From NCBI RefSeq assembly GCF_004458765.1, contig NZ_SPJX01000012.1:124001-188000 (forward strand): a DNA stretch of 64,000 nt, in the 5' to 3' direction. Source of the stretch: Microvirga pakistanensis. Lineage in GTDB: Bacteria; Pseudomonadota; Alphaproteobacteria; Rhizobiales; Beijerinckiaceae. The notes under the pieces were generated by a model. The model had not been told where the DNA came from. It saw only the letters and a list, made by a program, of their open reading frames with translations, and ran no database searches. Made by a program: the position numbers and the translations under genes. Positions 1 through 8,906 of this stretch are shown here, piece by piece. Each line of letters begins with the position of its first letter. Position 1 is the stretch's first letter.

Positions 1-225
1 GTCGCCGCTCAGGGGCGCGCCACGGCCGATACGCTCGCGAAGAACAGCCGCCCGACCCGGCGCATCCACATCGAGACACTCGACGAACGCGCCGTGGGCG
101 AATTGCTGATGCATTTCATGCTGGAGACCATCCTCACCGGCTATGCGCTCGGCGTCGACCCGTTCGACCAGCCGGCCGTGGAGGAGGGCAAGATCCTCGC
201 CAAGCAGTACCTGGCGCAGGGCTAG
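1..225 (+). CDS. pgi: Glucose-6-phosphate isomerase, C-terminal fragment
   Basis: The reading frame is open from base 1 to a TAG at 223-225 and gives the last 74 residues of a protein whose start lies to the left of the window. The visible tail (THIETLDERAVGELLMHFML-like, here IHIETLDERAVGELLMHFM, followed by GYALGVDPFDQPAVEEGK) is the C-terminal signature of bacterial glucose-6-phosphate isomerase, where the conserved DPFDQPAVE stretch and the following lysine belong to the active site. The enzyme interconverts glucose-6-phosphate and fructose-6-phosphate in the cytoplasm. It reads in the same direction as mutL, 217 bp downstream, but a palindromic repeat separates them. Confidence 0.85.
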   Translation, partial: VAAQGRATADTLAKNSRPTRRIHIETLDERAVGELLMHFMLETILTGYALGVDPFDQPAVEEGKILAKQYLAQG

Positions 226-340
226 TCACGACGCCATCCCCGGGCTCGTCCCGGGGATCCCCGTCTTCCGACGTTGCGCTTCCAAGGCGTGGATGGCCGT
301 GACCGATCCCCGGATCACGTCCGGAGACGGTCATGACGAG
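226..340. repeat. GLDPGIHV-type palindromic intergenic repeat, copy 1
   Basis: Inverted-repeat DNA made of a CCCCGGGCTCGTCCCGGGG hairpin, a spacer, GGCGTGGATGGCCGTGACC and a closing GTCATGACGAG. It is one of about eight related copies in the window. It sits directly after the pgi stop codon and could fold in the mRNA as a 3'-end structure. Confidence 0.7.
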
Positions 341-442
341 GAGGGGTTCGGCTTTCCGGCTCAATCGGCAGGGGAATGACGTCGCGGCTGCTGGCAGGGG
401 CGGGGCCCAGCCTCTATCTTCCCAGTTCCGAATCCCTGCAAC

Positions 443-2308
443 GTGAAGCGCCTCATGCTCGTCCGCCGCCTCGATCCCATTCTCGTCGACCGCATCGCCG
501 CGGGCGAGGTCGTCGAGCGCCCGGCGGCGGCCGTGAAGGAGCTTGTCGAGAACGCCCTCGACGCGGGCGCAGGCTCCATCGAGATCGCGGTCGAGGCCGG
601 CGGGCGCCGCCTGATCCGGATCGTCGATGACGGACAGGGCATGACGCCGCAGGATCTCGAACTCGCTGTCGAGCGCCACGCCACCTCCAAGCTGCCGGAC
701 GGCGATCTGTTTTCCATTAACACGTTGGGCTTCCGCGGCGAGGCGCTGCCGTCCATCGGAGCGGTGGCGCGCCTCGCGATCACGACGCGCACGAAGGATG
801 CCGAAGCCGGCTCCATGATCGTGGTCGAGGCCGGCGTGAAGAACCGCGTGCGGCCCGTCTCCGCGCCCAAGGGAACGCGCGTCGAGGTGACGGACCTGTT
901 CGCCGCGACGCCCGCGCGCCTGAAGTTCCTGAAGAGCGACCGCTCCGAGGCGCAGGCGGTGGCGGAGATCGTCAAACGCCTCGCCATCGCGCATCCGACG
1001 ATCCGCTTCACCCTGTCCGGCGAGCACATCACATCCTTCACCTACCCGCCGGAGGAGCCCGGCGAGCACGGCTTCCTGCGGCGCCTCTCGCGCGTTCTCG
1101 GCCAGGACTTCCACGAGAACGCCATGGCGATCGGCGTCGAGCGGGACAGTGTGCGGCTCACCGGCTTCGCCAGCCTGCCGACCTATCATCGCGGCACGTC
1201 CGCATCGATCCATTTCGTGGTGAACGGACGGCCCGTGCGCGACAAGCTCCTGCTCGGCGCTGTGCGCGGCGCTTATGCCGACGTGATGGCCTCCGACCGA
1301 CATCCGGTCCTCGCCATGATGATCGATCTCGATCCGCGCGCGGTGGACGTGAACGTGCATCCGGCAAAGACGGAGGTGCGCTTCCGCGATCCCGCTTTCG
1401 TGCGCGGATTCGTGGTGGCAGCGATCAAGGAAGCGATCACGCGCTTTTCCACGCGCGCATCCTCGACGGTCGGCACGCGCACGCTGGAGAGCCTGCGTCC
1501 GCAAGGGGTGCTGTCGTCGCGTCCGGCTTACGGGCATCATCGGCCGTCGGTCATCCGCCCGTCGAGCGGCTTCGCCCATTGGCAGGCTCCCCTCGATCCC
1601 GCTCCGCAGGCCTATGCTTCCACTTCCAGTTTCGCGGAGGCGCAGGCGAGCCTGCCCGATCTCGCGGCACCTTCCGCCGACAGCCGCGCGACGCTCGTTG
1701 AGATCGAGCCGGAGATGGAGGCCGCTCCTCTCGGGGCCGCCCGTGCGCAGCTGCACGGCACCTACATCGTCGCGCAGACGCAGGACGGCATCGTGATCGT
1801 CGATCAGCATGCCGCGCACGAGCGCCTGGTCTATGAGCGGCTGAAGCGCGAGCGGGCGTCATCGGGCATCGCGCGCCAATTGCTCCTGATCCCAGAGGTG
1901 GTCGATCTCGATCCGGTGGACGCGGACCGCGTGCTTGCGGAAGCCTCCCTGCTGGAAGGCCTGGGCCTTGTCGTCGAGCCCTTCGGCCATGGCGCGCTGC
2001 TCGTGCGCGAGGTGCCGTCGGCGCTCGCGGGCGGATCCATCAGGGCGCTGGTGCAGGACGTGGCGGATGCGCTCGCCGAGTGGGGGCAGGGGGCTGCCAA
2101 CCCGCTGGAGGAGCGCCTCGACGCGGTGCTCTCGCGCATGTCCTGCCACGGCTCCATCCGGGCCGGGCGCCGCCTGCGCCCGGAGGAGATGAACGCATTG
2201 CTGCGGGAGATGGAGGCCACGCCTCTCTCGGGCCAGTGCAATCACGGGCGGCCGACTTACGTGGAACTGAAACTCAGCGACATCGAGCGCCTGTTCGGGC
2301 GGCGATAG
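443..2308 (+). CDS. mutL: DNA mismatch repair protein MutL
   Basis: MutL couples mismatch recognition by MutS to strand excision. The N-terminal GHKL ATPase is clear: ELVENALDAG near residues 34-43, DDGQGM at 62-67, GFRGEALPS at 97-105 and GTRVEVTDLFAATPAR near 150. The C-terminal dimerisation domain carries the endonuclease metal site DQHAAHERLVYE at about 454-465 and the CNHGRP motif near 599, so this is a nicking MutL, as expected in bacteria without MutH. The length (621 residues) is normal. The frame opens with GTG at 443; the ATG at 455, which gives MLVRRLDPILVDRIAAGEV, fits the family N-terminus better and is probably the true start. Confidence 0.96.
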   Translation: MKRLMLVRRLDPILVDRIAAGEVVERPAAAVKELVENALDAGAGSIEIAVEAGGRRLIRIVDDGQGMTPQDLELAVERHATSKLPDGDLFSINTLGFRGEALPSIGAVARLAITTRTKDAEAGSMIVVEAGVKNRVRPVSAPKGTRVEVTDLFAATPARLKFLKSDRSEAQAVAEIVKRLAIAHPTIRFTLSGEHITSFTYPPEEPGEHGFLRRLSRVLGQDFHENAMAIGVERDSVRLTGFASLPTYHRGTSASIHFVVNGRPVRDKLLLGAVRGAYADVMASDRHPVLAMMIDLDPRAVDVNVHPAKTEVRFRDPAFVRGFVVAAIKEAITRFSTRASSTVGTRTLESLRPQGVLSSRPAYGHHRPSVIRPSSGFAHWQAPLDPAPQAYASTSSFAEAQASLPDLAAPSADSRATLVEIEPEMEAAPLGAARAQLHGTYIVAQTQDGIVIVDQHAAHERLVYERLKRERASSGIARQLLLIPEVVDLDPVDADRVLAEASLLEGLGLVVEPFGHGALLVREVPSALAGGSIRALVQDVADALAEWGQGAANPLEERLDAVLSRMSCHGSIRAGRRLRPEEMNALLREMEATPLSGQCNHGRPTYVELKLSDIERLFGRR

Positions 2309-2334
2309 GTTCGTTGCCTGGCAGGTACTCCGAT

Positions 2335-2733
2335 TCAGGCGGAGGCTCGCAGGCCGGCAACGTGCGTCGTCTCCTCACGCTCCACCTCGACCCGGACCCT
2401 GTCGAACTCGTCCCAGAACGCGCTGCGATCTTCCGCGACGTGGCGAAGCGCGCGCGGCCGCTCCGTCGCGTGGATGAAGGAAACGCCGAGGGAATCCTGA
2501 TGGCGCCAGCACAGGCGCGCCCGGTGAACCTGGAGGTCGTGGGCGGCGATGAAGATCTCGAAATCGTCAGGCAGAGGCAAGTGGCGATCGAGGGCGATCT
2601 TCGCACCACCCGTCGAGATATCCTCGACCCGGCAGGAGATCATGGAATCGGGGCCCAGCACGATCTTGGCGAGGTGCCGCGTGCGAAAGCGCCTGGCTTG
2701 CCGTCGATTGGCGATCTGGCTGCAAGAGCCCAT
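2335..2733 (-). CDS. PilZ domain protein (c-di-GMP binding)
   Basis: A 132-residue protein that is essentially one PilZ domain. The c-di-GMP-binding elements are present: an RxxxR motif (R10, R14) in the N-terminal arm and DISTGG (D38, S40, G43) matching D/NxSxxG. Single-domain PilZ proteins act as c-di-GMP effectors for motility, exopolysaccharide or cell-cycle control; the specific target cannot be told from sequence. The gene is convergent with mutL (26 bp between stops) and is preceded by a CtrA-like box at 2773-2788, which suggests cell-cycle control. Confidence 0.85.
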   Translation of the reverse strand: MGSCSQIANRRQARRFRTRHLAKIVLGPDSMISCRVEDISTGGAKIALDRHLPLPDDFEIFIAAHDLQVHRARLCWRHQDSLGVSFIHATERPRALRHVAEDRSAFWDEFDRVRVEVEREETTHVAGLRASA

Positions 2734-2772
2734 GGACCCGACCCGCTGAAATGGTTAATGCCAAGCCTGGTC

Positions 2773-2788
2773 TTAACGCTGCGTTAAC
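2773..2788 (-). promoter_or_regulatory. CtrA-type box TTAA-N7-TTAAC
   Basis: TTAA (2773-2776), seven bases, then TTAAC (2784-2788) matches the full CtrA consensus. It lies 40-55 bp upstream of the PilZ gene start, a usual promoter position. The match is direct; binding by CtrA is inferred. Confidence 0.6.
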
Positions 2789-2876
2789 TAATTTCCAATG
2801 GCTCTTTCGGTTGTCCCACATAGGACTTTTGGCCAGGGCAGCGGCCGGACGGGTTCCACGGCGTGGACGCTTACTG

Positions 2877-2975
2877 CTAAAGCAGGATCTGGCGCGCGAA
2901 GGCGCCCACGACGCCCATGCCCAGAAGCAGAATTGGAAACCATTTGGGGCAGGAGGTCGGCTCGTCGAGATTCAT
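2877..2975 (-). CDS. Possible 32-residue membrane peptide
   Basis: A small open frame starting MNLDEPTSCPKWFPILLLG and continuing through a single hydrophobic helix (about residues 12-30). AAGGGGAG lies about 12 bases before the ATG, slightly far for a ribosome binding site. No family is recognised. It is listed because this 671-bp gap otherwise holds no gene, and short single-helix proteins are often missed. Confidence 0.3.
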   Translation of the reverse strand: MNLDEPTSCPKWFPILLLGMGVVGAFARQILL

Positions 2976-3334
2976 CCGCTGTCGCGCTCCCCTTCGTCTC
3001 TCGGTTGTGGAGGCGGGGGTGAGCGTCAGTACCTCCGTGAAGCCCATCCCGTTTGCCCCCACATCCAACCCCCTAAGCACCTCGGATGACGTGACGATGA
3101 CACCGGGTGATTGGGCGCCCTGACCGGGAAGACCTTGCTCCCGCAGCCAGGGCGTGGGCTGTCGCGGCCTGCACGGCAGCATCTCGATGGTATTCCGTCC
3201 GACTTCGGCGTCAACGAATCTGGATGTCCGGTATGCCGCGTTGCTGGTCATCCGCTGAGCAAAGATTGGACGGGCTGTCGATCCGGTGCGCAAGGTCCTG
3301 GAGCCTCGTGCGGACCCGGAGGGGCTCCACCAAA

Positions 3335-3410
3335 CGATGCTCTCATCTTAAGAATGCATCGGATTGATTCCAAAAGGGCAGGTCCACTTTTCACGTCCGA
3401 TGCTTTAGCG
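3335..3410. repeat. AGCATCGG-type palindromic repeat, copy 1
   Basis: Read on the minus strand this begins TAAAGCATCGGACGTG and ends with CCGATGCATT and a GAGAGCAT tail, aligning over its length with the copy at 42539-42617. Its outer edge contains the TAA stop codon of the aldo/keto reductase gene. Confidence 0.7.
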
Positions 3411-4448
3411 AGACGGGCCCGGACGCTCCGCGGAGGCCGCCCAGAGGTTGAGGCCGCCTTCCGTCGCATGGCGGTCGATGTCCGCCAGCTCGTCCGGCGT
3501 GAACGACAGGTTCTTGAGCGCTCCGACGCAATCGACCACCTGCTCGGGGCGGCTCGCGCCGATGAGGGCCGACGTCACGCGTCCGCCGCGCAGCACCCAG
3601 GCCAACGCCATCTGGGCGAGCGTCTGGCCGCGCCGCCCGGCGATGGCGTTGAGGTTGCGGATGCGGGAGAGATTATCCTCGCTCAGGAAACTGGTTCTGA
3701 GGGACTTCCCTTCCGCCGCGCGGCTCTGCTCCGGGATGCCGTCGAGATATTTCGTGGTCAGCATGCCCTGCGCTAGGGGCGAGAACACGATCGATCCCAT
3801 GCCGAGATCGTCGAGCGTGTCGAGAAGGCCATCCTCCTCGATCCAGCGGTTGAGCATGGAATAGCTCGGCTGGTGGATGATGCAGGGCGTCTTGAGTTCG
3901 CGCAGGATGGCAAGCGCCTCGCGCGTGCGCTGGCTGTTGTAGGAGGACAGGCCGACATAGAGCGCCTTGCCCTGCCGCACAGCGGAATCCAGCGCCATCA
4001 TGGTTTCTTCCAGCGGCGTTTCCGGATCGAAGCGGTGCGAGTAGAAGATGTCGACATAGTCGAGGCCCATGCGCTTGAGGCTCTGGTCGAGGCTGGACAG
4101 AAGGTACTTGCGGCTGCCCCACTCGCCGTAGGGTCCGGGCCACATGCGGTAGCCCGCCTTGGTCGAGATCACGAGCTCGTCGCGCAGCCCGTGGAAGTCG
4201 TTGCGCAGGATCTCGCCGAACAGGGTTTCCGCCGAGCCGGGGGGCGGGCCGTAATTATTGGCGAGGTCGAAATGCGTGATGCCGAGATCGAAAGCCGTCC
4301 GGCAAATCTCCCGCGCAGTGGCGGCCGACTTGTCTTCCCCGAAATTGTGCCAGAGCCCCAGCGAAATCGCCGGCAGCTGCAAACCGCTTCGGCCGCAGCG
4401 ATTGTAGATCATCTCGTCATAGCGGCCGTCTGCGGGCTGATAGGCCAT
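3405..4448 (-). CDS. Aldo/keto reductase, YghZ/Gpr type
   Basis: A 347-residue NADPH-dependent aldo/keto reductase of the AKR14 type, which in E. coli reduces L-glyceraldehyde 3-phosphate and methylglyoxal. The catalytic tetrad is visible as D61, Y66, K97 and H138 in HFDLANNYG, ISTKAGY and FYSHRFDP, and the NADPH-binding segment ALIGASRPEQV is near the C-terminus. The start is the ATG at 4446-4448, preceded by GGAGGA at good spacing. It follows the zinc alcohol dehydrogenase by 143 bp on the same strand, so the two may share a transcript and both act on carbonyl or alcohol substrates. The substrate is not determined. Confidence 0.9.
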   Translation of the reverse strand: MAYQPADGRYDEMIYNRCGRSGLQLPAISLGLWHNFGEDKSAATAREICRTAFDLGITHFDLANNYGPPPGSAETLFGEILRNDFHGLRDELVISTKAGYRMWPGPYGEWGSRKYLLSSLDQSLKRMGLDYVDIFYSHRFDPETPLEETMMALDSAVRQGKALYVGLSSYNSQRTREALAILRELKTPCIIHQPSYSMLNRWIEEDGLLDTLDDLGMGSIVFSPLAQGMLTTKYLDGIPEQSRAAEGKSLRTSFLSEDNLSRIRNLNAIAGRRGQTLAQMALAWVLRGGRVTSALIGASRPEQVVDCVGALKNLSFTPDELADIDRHATEGGLNLWAASAERPGPSR

Positions 4449-4591
4449 GGCTTCCTCCGTGAATGCGTTGCGTGGCACGCTGGCACAGGGAGCATAGCTG
4501 TGTCGAGAGAGCCCGAAATCCAGGCCAGGAGCGGACGAAAGCCCTCCAGGAAGGCTCGGCCGTAGAGCGCCGCCGCCCGCGGGCGGAGATT

Positions 4592-5632
<1,041 letters not shown>

Positions 5633-5733
5633 GGGAGGCCTTTCATGCGCGAGGGGCAGGGACAGGCGGTATAGCGGGCGGGTTAGGGCGGAGCAAATCC
5701 CGACAGGCGAAATCTATCGCAGCGGAGAGGGGA

Positions 5734-6291
5734 CTAGGCCCGATAGCGCCCGAACACAACCTTCGTCTCCCCGTAATCGCGCCGCTCGATCTCCTCGAAG
5801 CCCTCGGGCAGGGTGATCTCGACGCCCTGCGCCTCTTCCACGATCACCAGCGCATCGGGCGTGAGCCATCCGCCGTCCGCGCAGGAGCGCAGCGCCTTCG
5901 GGGCGAGGTCCCGGCCGTAGGGCGGATCGCAGAACACCACCGAGAAGGGCCCGTTGGGGGCGGCCTCGCCCATGCGCGTGGCGTCGCGGCGGAACAGGCG
6001 GGTCGCGCCGCCTGCGCCCAATGCCTCCACGTTCTCGCGGATGATGCCGCGCGCCTGCGCGCCGTCGTCGACGAAGAGCGCGAAGGCCGCGCCGCGCGAG
6101 AGCGCCTCGAGGCCCATGGCGCCGGTGCCGGCGAACAGGTCGAGCACGCGCGAGCCCTCGATGGGGTCGTCATAGCCGTGCTGGATGATGTTGAAGATCG
6201 TCTCGCGCAGGCGGTCCGAGGTCGGGCGGATGGCGTCCGAGCTCGGCCCCTTGAGCGAGCGGCCGCGCCAGCGCCCGCCCACGATTCTCAT
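5734..6291 (-). CDS. rsmD: 16S rRNA (guanine(966)-N2)-methyltransferase RsmD
   Basis: A 185-residue SAM-dependent methyltransferase that modifies G966 of 16S rRNA during 30S assembly. LDLFAGTGAMG (50-60) is the SAM-binding loop and DPPY (122-125) is the catalytic motif of N-methyltransferases. The N-terminal MRIVGGRWRGRSL and RPTSDRLRETIFN are RsmD signatures. It starts 13 bp after the stop of the pseudouridine synthase gene on the same strand, so two rRNA modification enzymes are co-transcribed. Confidence 0.95.
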   Translation of the reverse strand: MRIVGGRWRGRSLKGPSSDAIRPTSDRLRETIFNIIQHGYDDPIEGSRVLDLFAGTGAMGLEALSRGAAFALFVDDGAQARGIIRENVEALGAGGATRLFRRDATRMGEAAPNGPFSVVFCDPPYGRDLAPKALRSCADGGWLTPDALVIVEEAQGVEITLPEGFEEIERRDYGETKVVFGRYRA

Positions 6292-6304
6292 GGTTCAGCT
6301 CCCA

Positions 6305-8299
6305 TCAGCGACGGCCGCGCGGGCCGCCCTTCGAACCGCCTTTGAAGCCGCCCTTGGACGCTCCGCGGGGACCACCCTTGAAGCCTCCGCCACCGCCGCG
6401 CGGACCACCGCGTGAAGGTCCTTCGCCGCGTGGCGGACCGCGACGCGGGCGCTCGTCGCCACCCTCGCTGCGTGCGCGGAAGGGGCGCTCTCCCGGTGCC
6501 TTGCGCGGACGCTCGTCTCCTTCGCCGCGCGCACGGAACGGACGCTCTCCCGCGGAACGGCGCGGACGATCCTCGCCGCCCTCGCGGGAGCGGAACGGAC
6601 GCTCTCCCGCCGGGCGGCGCGGGCGATCGTCTTCATCGCGGCGGGGGCGGCCCGCACCGCCCTCGCGCCTGGAGCGGGACGGCGCGGCATCGCGATCGTC
6701 GCGACGGCGCGGGCGCTCCTCGCCACGGTCGGCGCCGCGACCCCGGCGTGGGGCGGGTGCCTCCGCTTCCTCCTGCGGCTGGCGCACGAGTCGCTCCACC
6801 ACCACCTTCCGGCCCTCGGGCGAGGCGATGGCGCCGACGCGCTCGCGCGGGCGCTCCGCCGTAGCGGCGCGCGCCTCGCGCGGATCGGCGCCGCGGCGCG
6901 GCGCCTTCTTGCGAGGAGCTTCCTCGTCGGTCTCGCCCGCACGCCAGACGCTCTTCTTCACGTCGAGGCGTGACGGACGCTTCTTGGGCTCTTCCTCCTC
7001 GCGCTCGTAACGGTCCCCTCCGCGCGGGCGGAACGGCTTCTCGTCGTCTCCGCGGCGGCGGGGACGGTCGTCGCCGCCACGGCCGAAGCGGGCAGGGCGC
7101 TCGTCGCGGTCCTCACGCCCCTGGCGCTCCTTCGCCGAGGCGCCGAAGGGCGCGATGGGCTCGCGCACCGGGCTCTCGAAATCGACGCCCGCCTCGGCGG
7201 CGAGCGCCGCTCCAAGCTGGTCTTTCAGCACCTTCGTTCTGACTTCCTCGACCAGGCCCTGCTCGAGGTCGCCGAGCTGGAACGGGCCGAAGGACATGCG
7301 GATGAGGCGGTTCACCTGAACGCCCAGATGTTCGAGGATGCGCTTGATCTCGCGGTTCTTGCCCTCGCGCAGGCCCATTGTGATCCACACGTTGTCGCCC
7401 TGGACCCGGTCGAGGCGCGCCTCGATGGGACCGTAGTCCATGCCGTCGATGGTGATGCCGTCGCGAAGCCCGTCGAGATCGGCCTGCGTGATGTCGCCAT
7501 GGGCGCGCACCTTGTAGCGGCGCAGCCAGCCGGTATCGGGATGGGCGATCACGCGGGCGAGGCCGCCGTCATTGGTGAGCAGCAGCAGGCCTTCCGTGTT
7601 GATGTCGAGCCGGCCCACCGCCACCACGCGGGGCAGGTCCTCCGGCAGGTTGTCGAACACGGTGGGGCGGCCCTCCGGGTCGCGGGCCGTGGTCACGAGG
7701 CCGCGCGGCTTGTGATAGAGCCACAGGCGCGTCCGCTCCTTGGTGGGCAGGGGCTCGCCGTCGATGGTGATCGTGTCGGCGGCGGTCACGTTGATGGCGG
7801 GGCTCTCCAGCACCTTGCCGTTGAGGGTGACGCGGCCCTCCGCGATCATGGCCTCCGCGTCACGGCGGGAGGCGATGCCCGCGCGGGCGATCACCTTCGC
7901 GATGCGGTCCTCGGCGGGCTCCTGGGACGCCTCGGCCTGGGTTTCGGGGCGTTCCTCGCGCGGGCGGCGCGGGCGCTCCTCGGCCGAACGGTCGAAGCGG
8001 CGCGGGCGGTCGTCGCCGCCACGTCCCCGGAAGGGACGGTCTCCGTCCTCGCGGCGGGCCCGGAAGGGCTTGTCGCCCTCGGGCCTCGGGCGGCGCGGCC
8101 GCTCGTCGTTGTCGCGACTGCGGAAGGGCTTGTCGCCCGCGGCGCGGGGCTTGCGCGGGCGGTCGTCCTCGCTCCGGGCGCGGAAGGGGCGTTCGCCGCC
8201 CTCGCGGGATTTGCGGAAAGGCCGGTCACCGGAGGTGCGGCCACGGTCGGAGCGTCCCGAGGAACGGCCCTTGCGATTATCGTCGTTGCTGTCGGTCAT
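6305..8299 (-). CDS. rluB: RluB-type 23S rRNA pseudouridine synthase with long Arg-rich arms
   Basis: The central part is a normal RluB/RsuA-family enzyme: an S4 RNA-binding domain (about 131-180), KPRGLVTT, the catalytic aspartate D232 in GRLDINTEGLLLLTNDGG, and a C-terminal REGKNREIKRILEHLG. The family makes pseudouridine in 23S rRNA (position 2605 for E. coli RluB). At 664 residues it is over twice the usual length because of disordered arms of about 130 (N) and 260 (C) residues, rich in RPFR, DRPRR and, at the end, RGG/GGFKGG repeats. The frame is open further upstream, but the ATG at 8297-8299 (MTDSNDDNRKGRSS) is chosen because the extra part would run across the divergent tadA. Confidence 0.9.
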   Translation of the reverse strand: MTDSNDDNRKGRSSGRSDRGRTSGDRPFRKSREGGERPFRARSEDDRPRKPRAAGDKPFRSRDNDERPRRPRPEGDKPFRARREDGDRPFRGRGGDDRPRRFDRSAEERPRRPREERPETQAEASQEPAEDRIAKVIARAGIASRRDAEAMIAEGRVTLNGKVLESPAINVTAADTITIDGEPLPTKERTRLWLYHKPRGLVTTARDPEGRPTVFDNLPEDLPRVVAVGRLDINTEGLLLLTNDGGLARVIAHPDTGWLRRYKVRAHGDITQADLDGLRDGITIDGMDYGPIEARLDRVQGDNVWITMGLREGKNREIKRILEHLGVQVNRLIRMSFGPFQLGDLEQGLVEEVRTKVLKDQLGAALAAEAGVDFESPVREPIAPFGASAKERQGREDRDERPARFGRGGDDRPRRRGDDEKPFRPRGGDRYEREEEEPKKRPSRLDVKKSVWRAGETDEEAPRKKAPRRGADPREARAATAERPRERVGAIASPEGRKVVVERLVRQPQEEAEAPAPRRGRGADRGEERPRRRDDRDAAPSRSRREGGAGRPRRDEDDRPRRPAGERPFRSREGGEDRPRRSAGERPFRARGEGDERPRKAPGERPFRARSEGGDERPRRGPPRGEGPSRGGPRGGGGGFKGGPRGASKGGFKGGSKGGPRGRR

Positions 8300-8339
8300 A
8301 GGAGCCTGATAGCAGAGGAAGGGAACGGAAGCGAGCGAC

Positions 8340-8846
8340 ATGAACAACGCCGACCACGGCAGGACCGATCCCGGGCTCGACAAGGACGATTCCGCGGCCG
8401 ATCCCAAGGCCGATCCCATGAGCGTGGCCTTCGCGGAAGCGCGCGCGGCGGCCGCGCGCGGGGAAGTGCCGGTCGGGGCCGCGATCGTCAGGGACGGCCG
8501 CGTCGTGGCCCGTGCCGGCAACCGCCCCCGGGAGCTGCGCGACCCTTCGGCCCATGCGGAGATGCTCGCCATCCGTCGCGCTTGCGAGGCGCTGGACGAC
8601 GAGCGGCTGTCAGGCTGCGATCTTTACGTGACGCTGGAGCCCTGCACCATGTGCGCGGGCGCGATCTCGTTCGCCCGCATCCGGCGGGTGTATTACGCCG
8701 CCCACGACCCGAAGGGCGGGGCGGTGGATAACGGCGTCCGCTTCTTCGACCAGCCCACCTGCCATCACGCGCCGGAGGTGTATGGCGGCATCCGCGAAAG
8801 CGAGGCGGCGGAGTTGCTGAAGGCGTTCTTTGAGGAGAGGCGCTAA
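8340..8846 (+). CDS. tadA: tRNA adenosine(34) deaminase
   Basis: This essential enzyme converts A34 to inosine in the anticodon of tRNA-Arg(ACG). The zinc-dependent deaminase motifs are HAE (72-74, with the proton-shuttle glutamate) and PCTMC (101-105). MSVAFAEARAAAARGEVPVGA is the usual N-terminus, so the first 26 residues form an acidic extension or the true start is the ATG at 8418. The gene is divergent from the rluB-type gene with 40 bp between start codons, an arrangement frequent in this order. Confidence 0.93.
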   Translation: MNNADHGRTDPGLDKDDSAADPKADPMSVAFAEARAAAARGEVPVGAAIVRDGRVVARAGNRPRELRDPSAHAEMLAIRRACEALDDERLSGCDLYVTLEPCTMCAGAISFARIRRVYYAAHDPKGGAVDNGVRFFDQPTCHHAPEVYGGIRESEAAELLKAFFEERR

Positions 8847-8859
8847 GCGCCATGAGAAA

Positions 8860-8882
8860 GCCCGGGGCATAGTGCCCCGGGC
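8860..8882. terminator. Bidirectional hairpin between tadA and the DUF2382 gene
   Basis: GCCCGGGGCA (8860-8869) and TGCCCCGGGC (8873-8882) form a perfect 10-bp stem with a 3-base loop, 13 bp after the tadA stop and 24 bp beyond the convergent DUF2382 stop. There is no T run, so it may act as a barrier structure rather than a classical Rho-independent terminator. Confidence 0.6.
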
Positions 8883-8906
8883 CGGACGGCGATAAGCCGT
8901 GAGGGT

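Larger units (their letters stand above)
2734..3404. other. Gene-poor stretch
   Basis: Between the PilZ and aldo/keto reductase genes I see the CtrA-like box, the possible 32-residue ORF and one copy of the AGCATCGG repeat. The longer frames here lack recognisable domains and ribosome binding sites and look non-coding. Confidence 0.5.

Noticed and set aside
134..1819. A 561-residue minus-strand open frame opposite mutL
   Set aside because: It lies entirely antisense to pgi and mutL, has no domain and a composition typical of GC-rich shadow frames.
4573..4586. CCGCCCGCGGGCGG palindrome after the alcohol dehydrogenase gene as a terminator
   Set aside because: It leaves almost no loop and has no T run, and short GC palindromes are expected by chance in such DNA.
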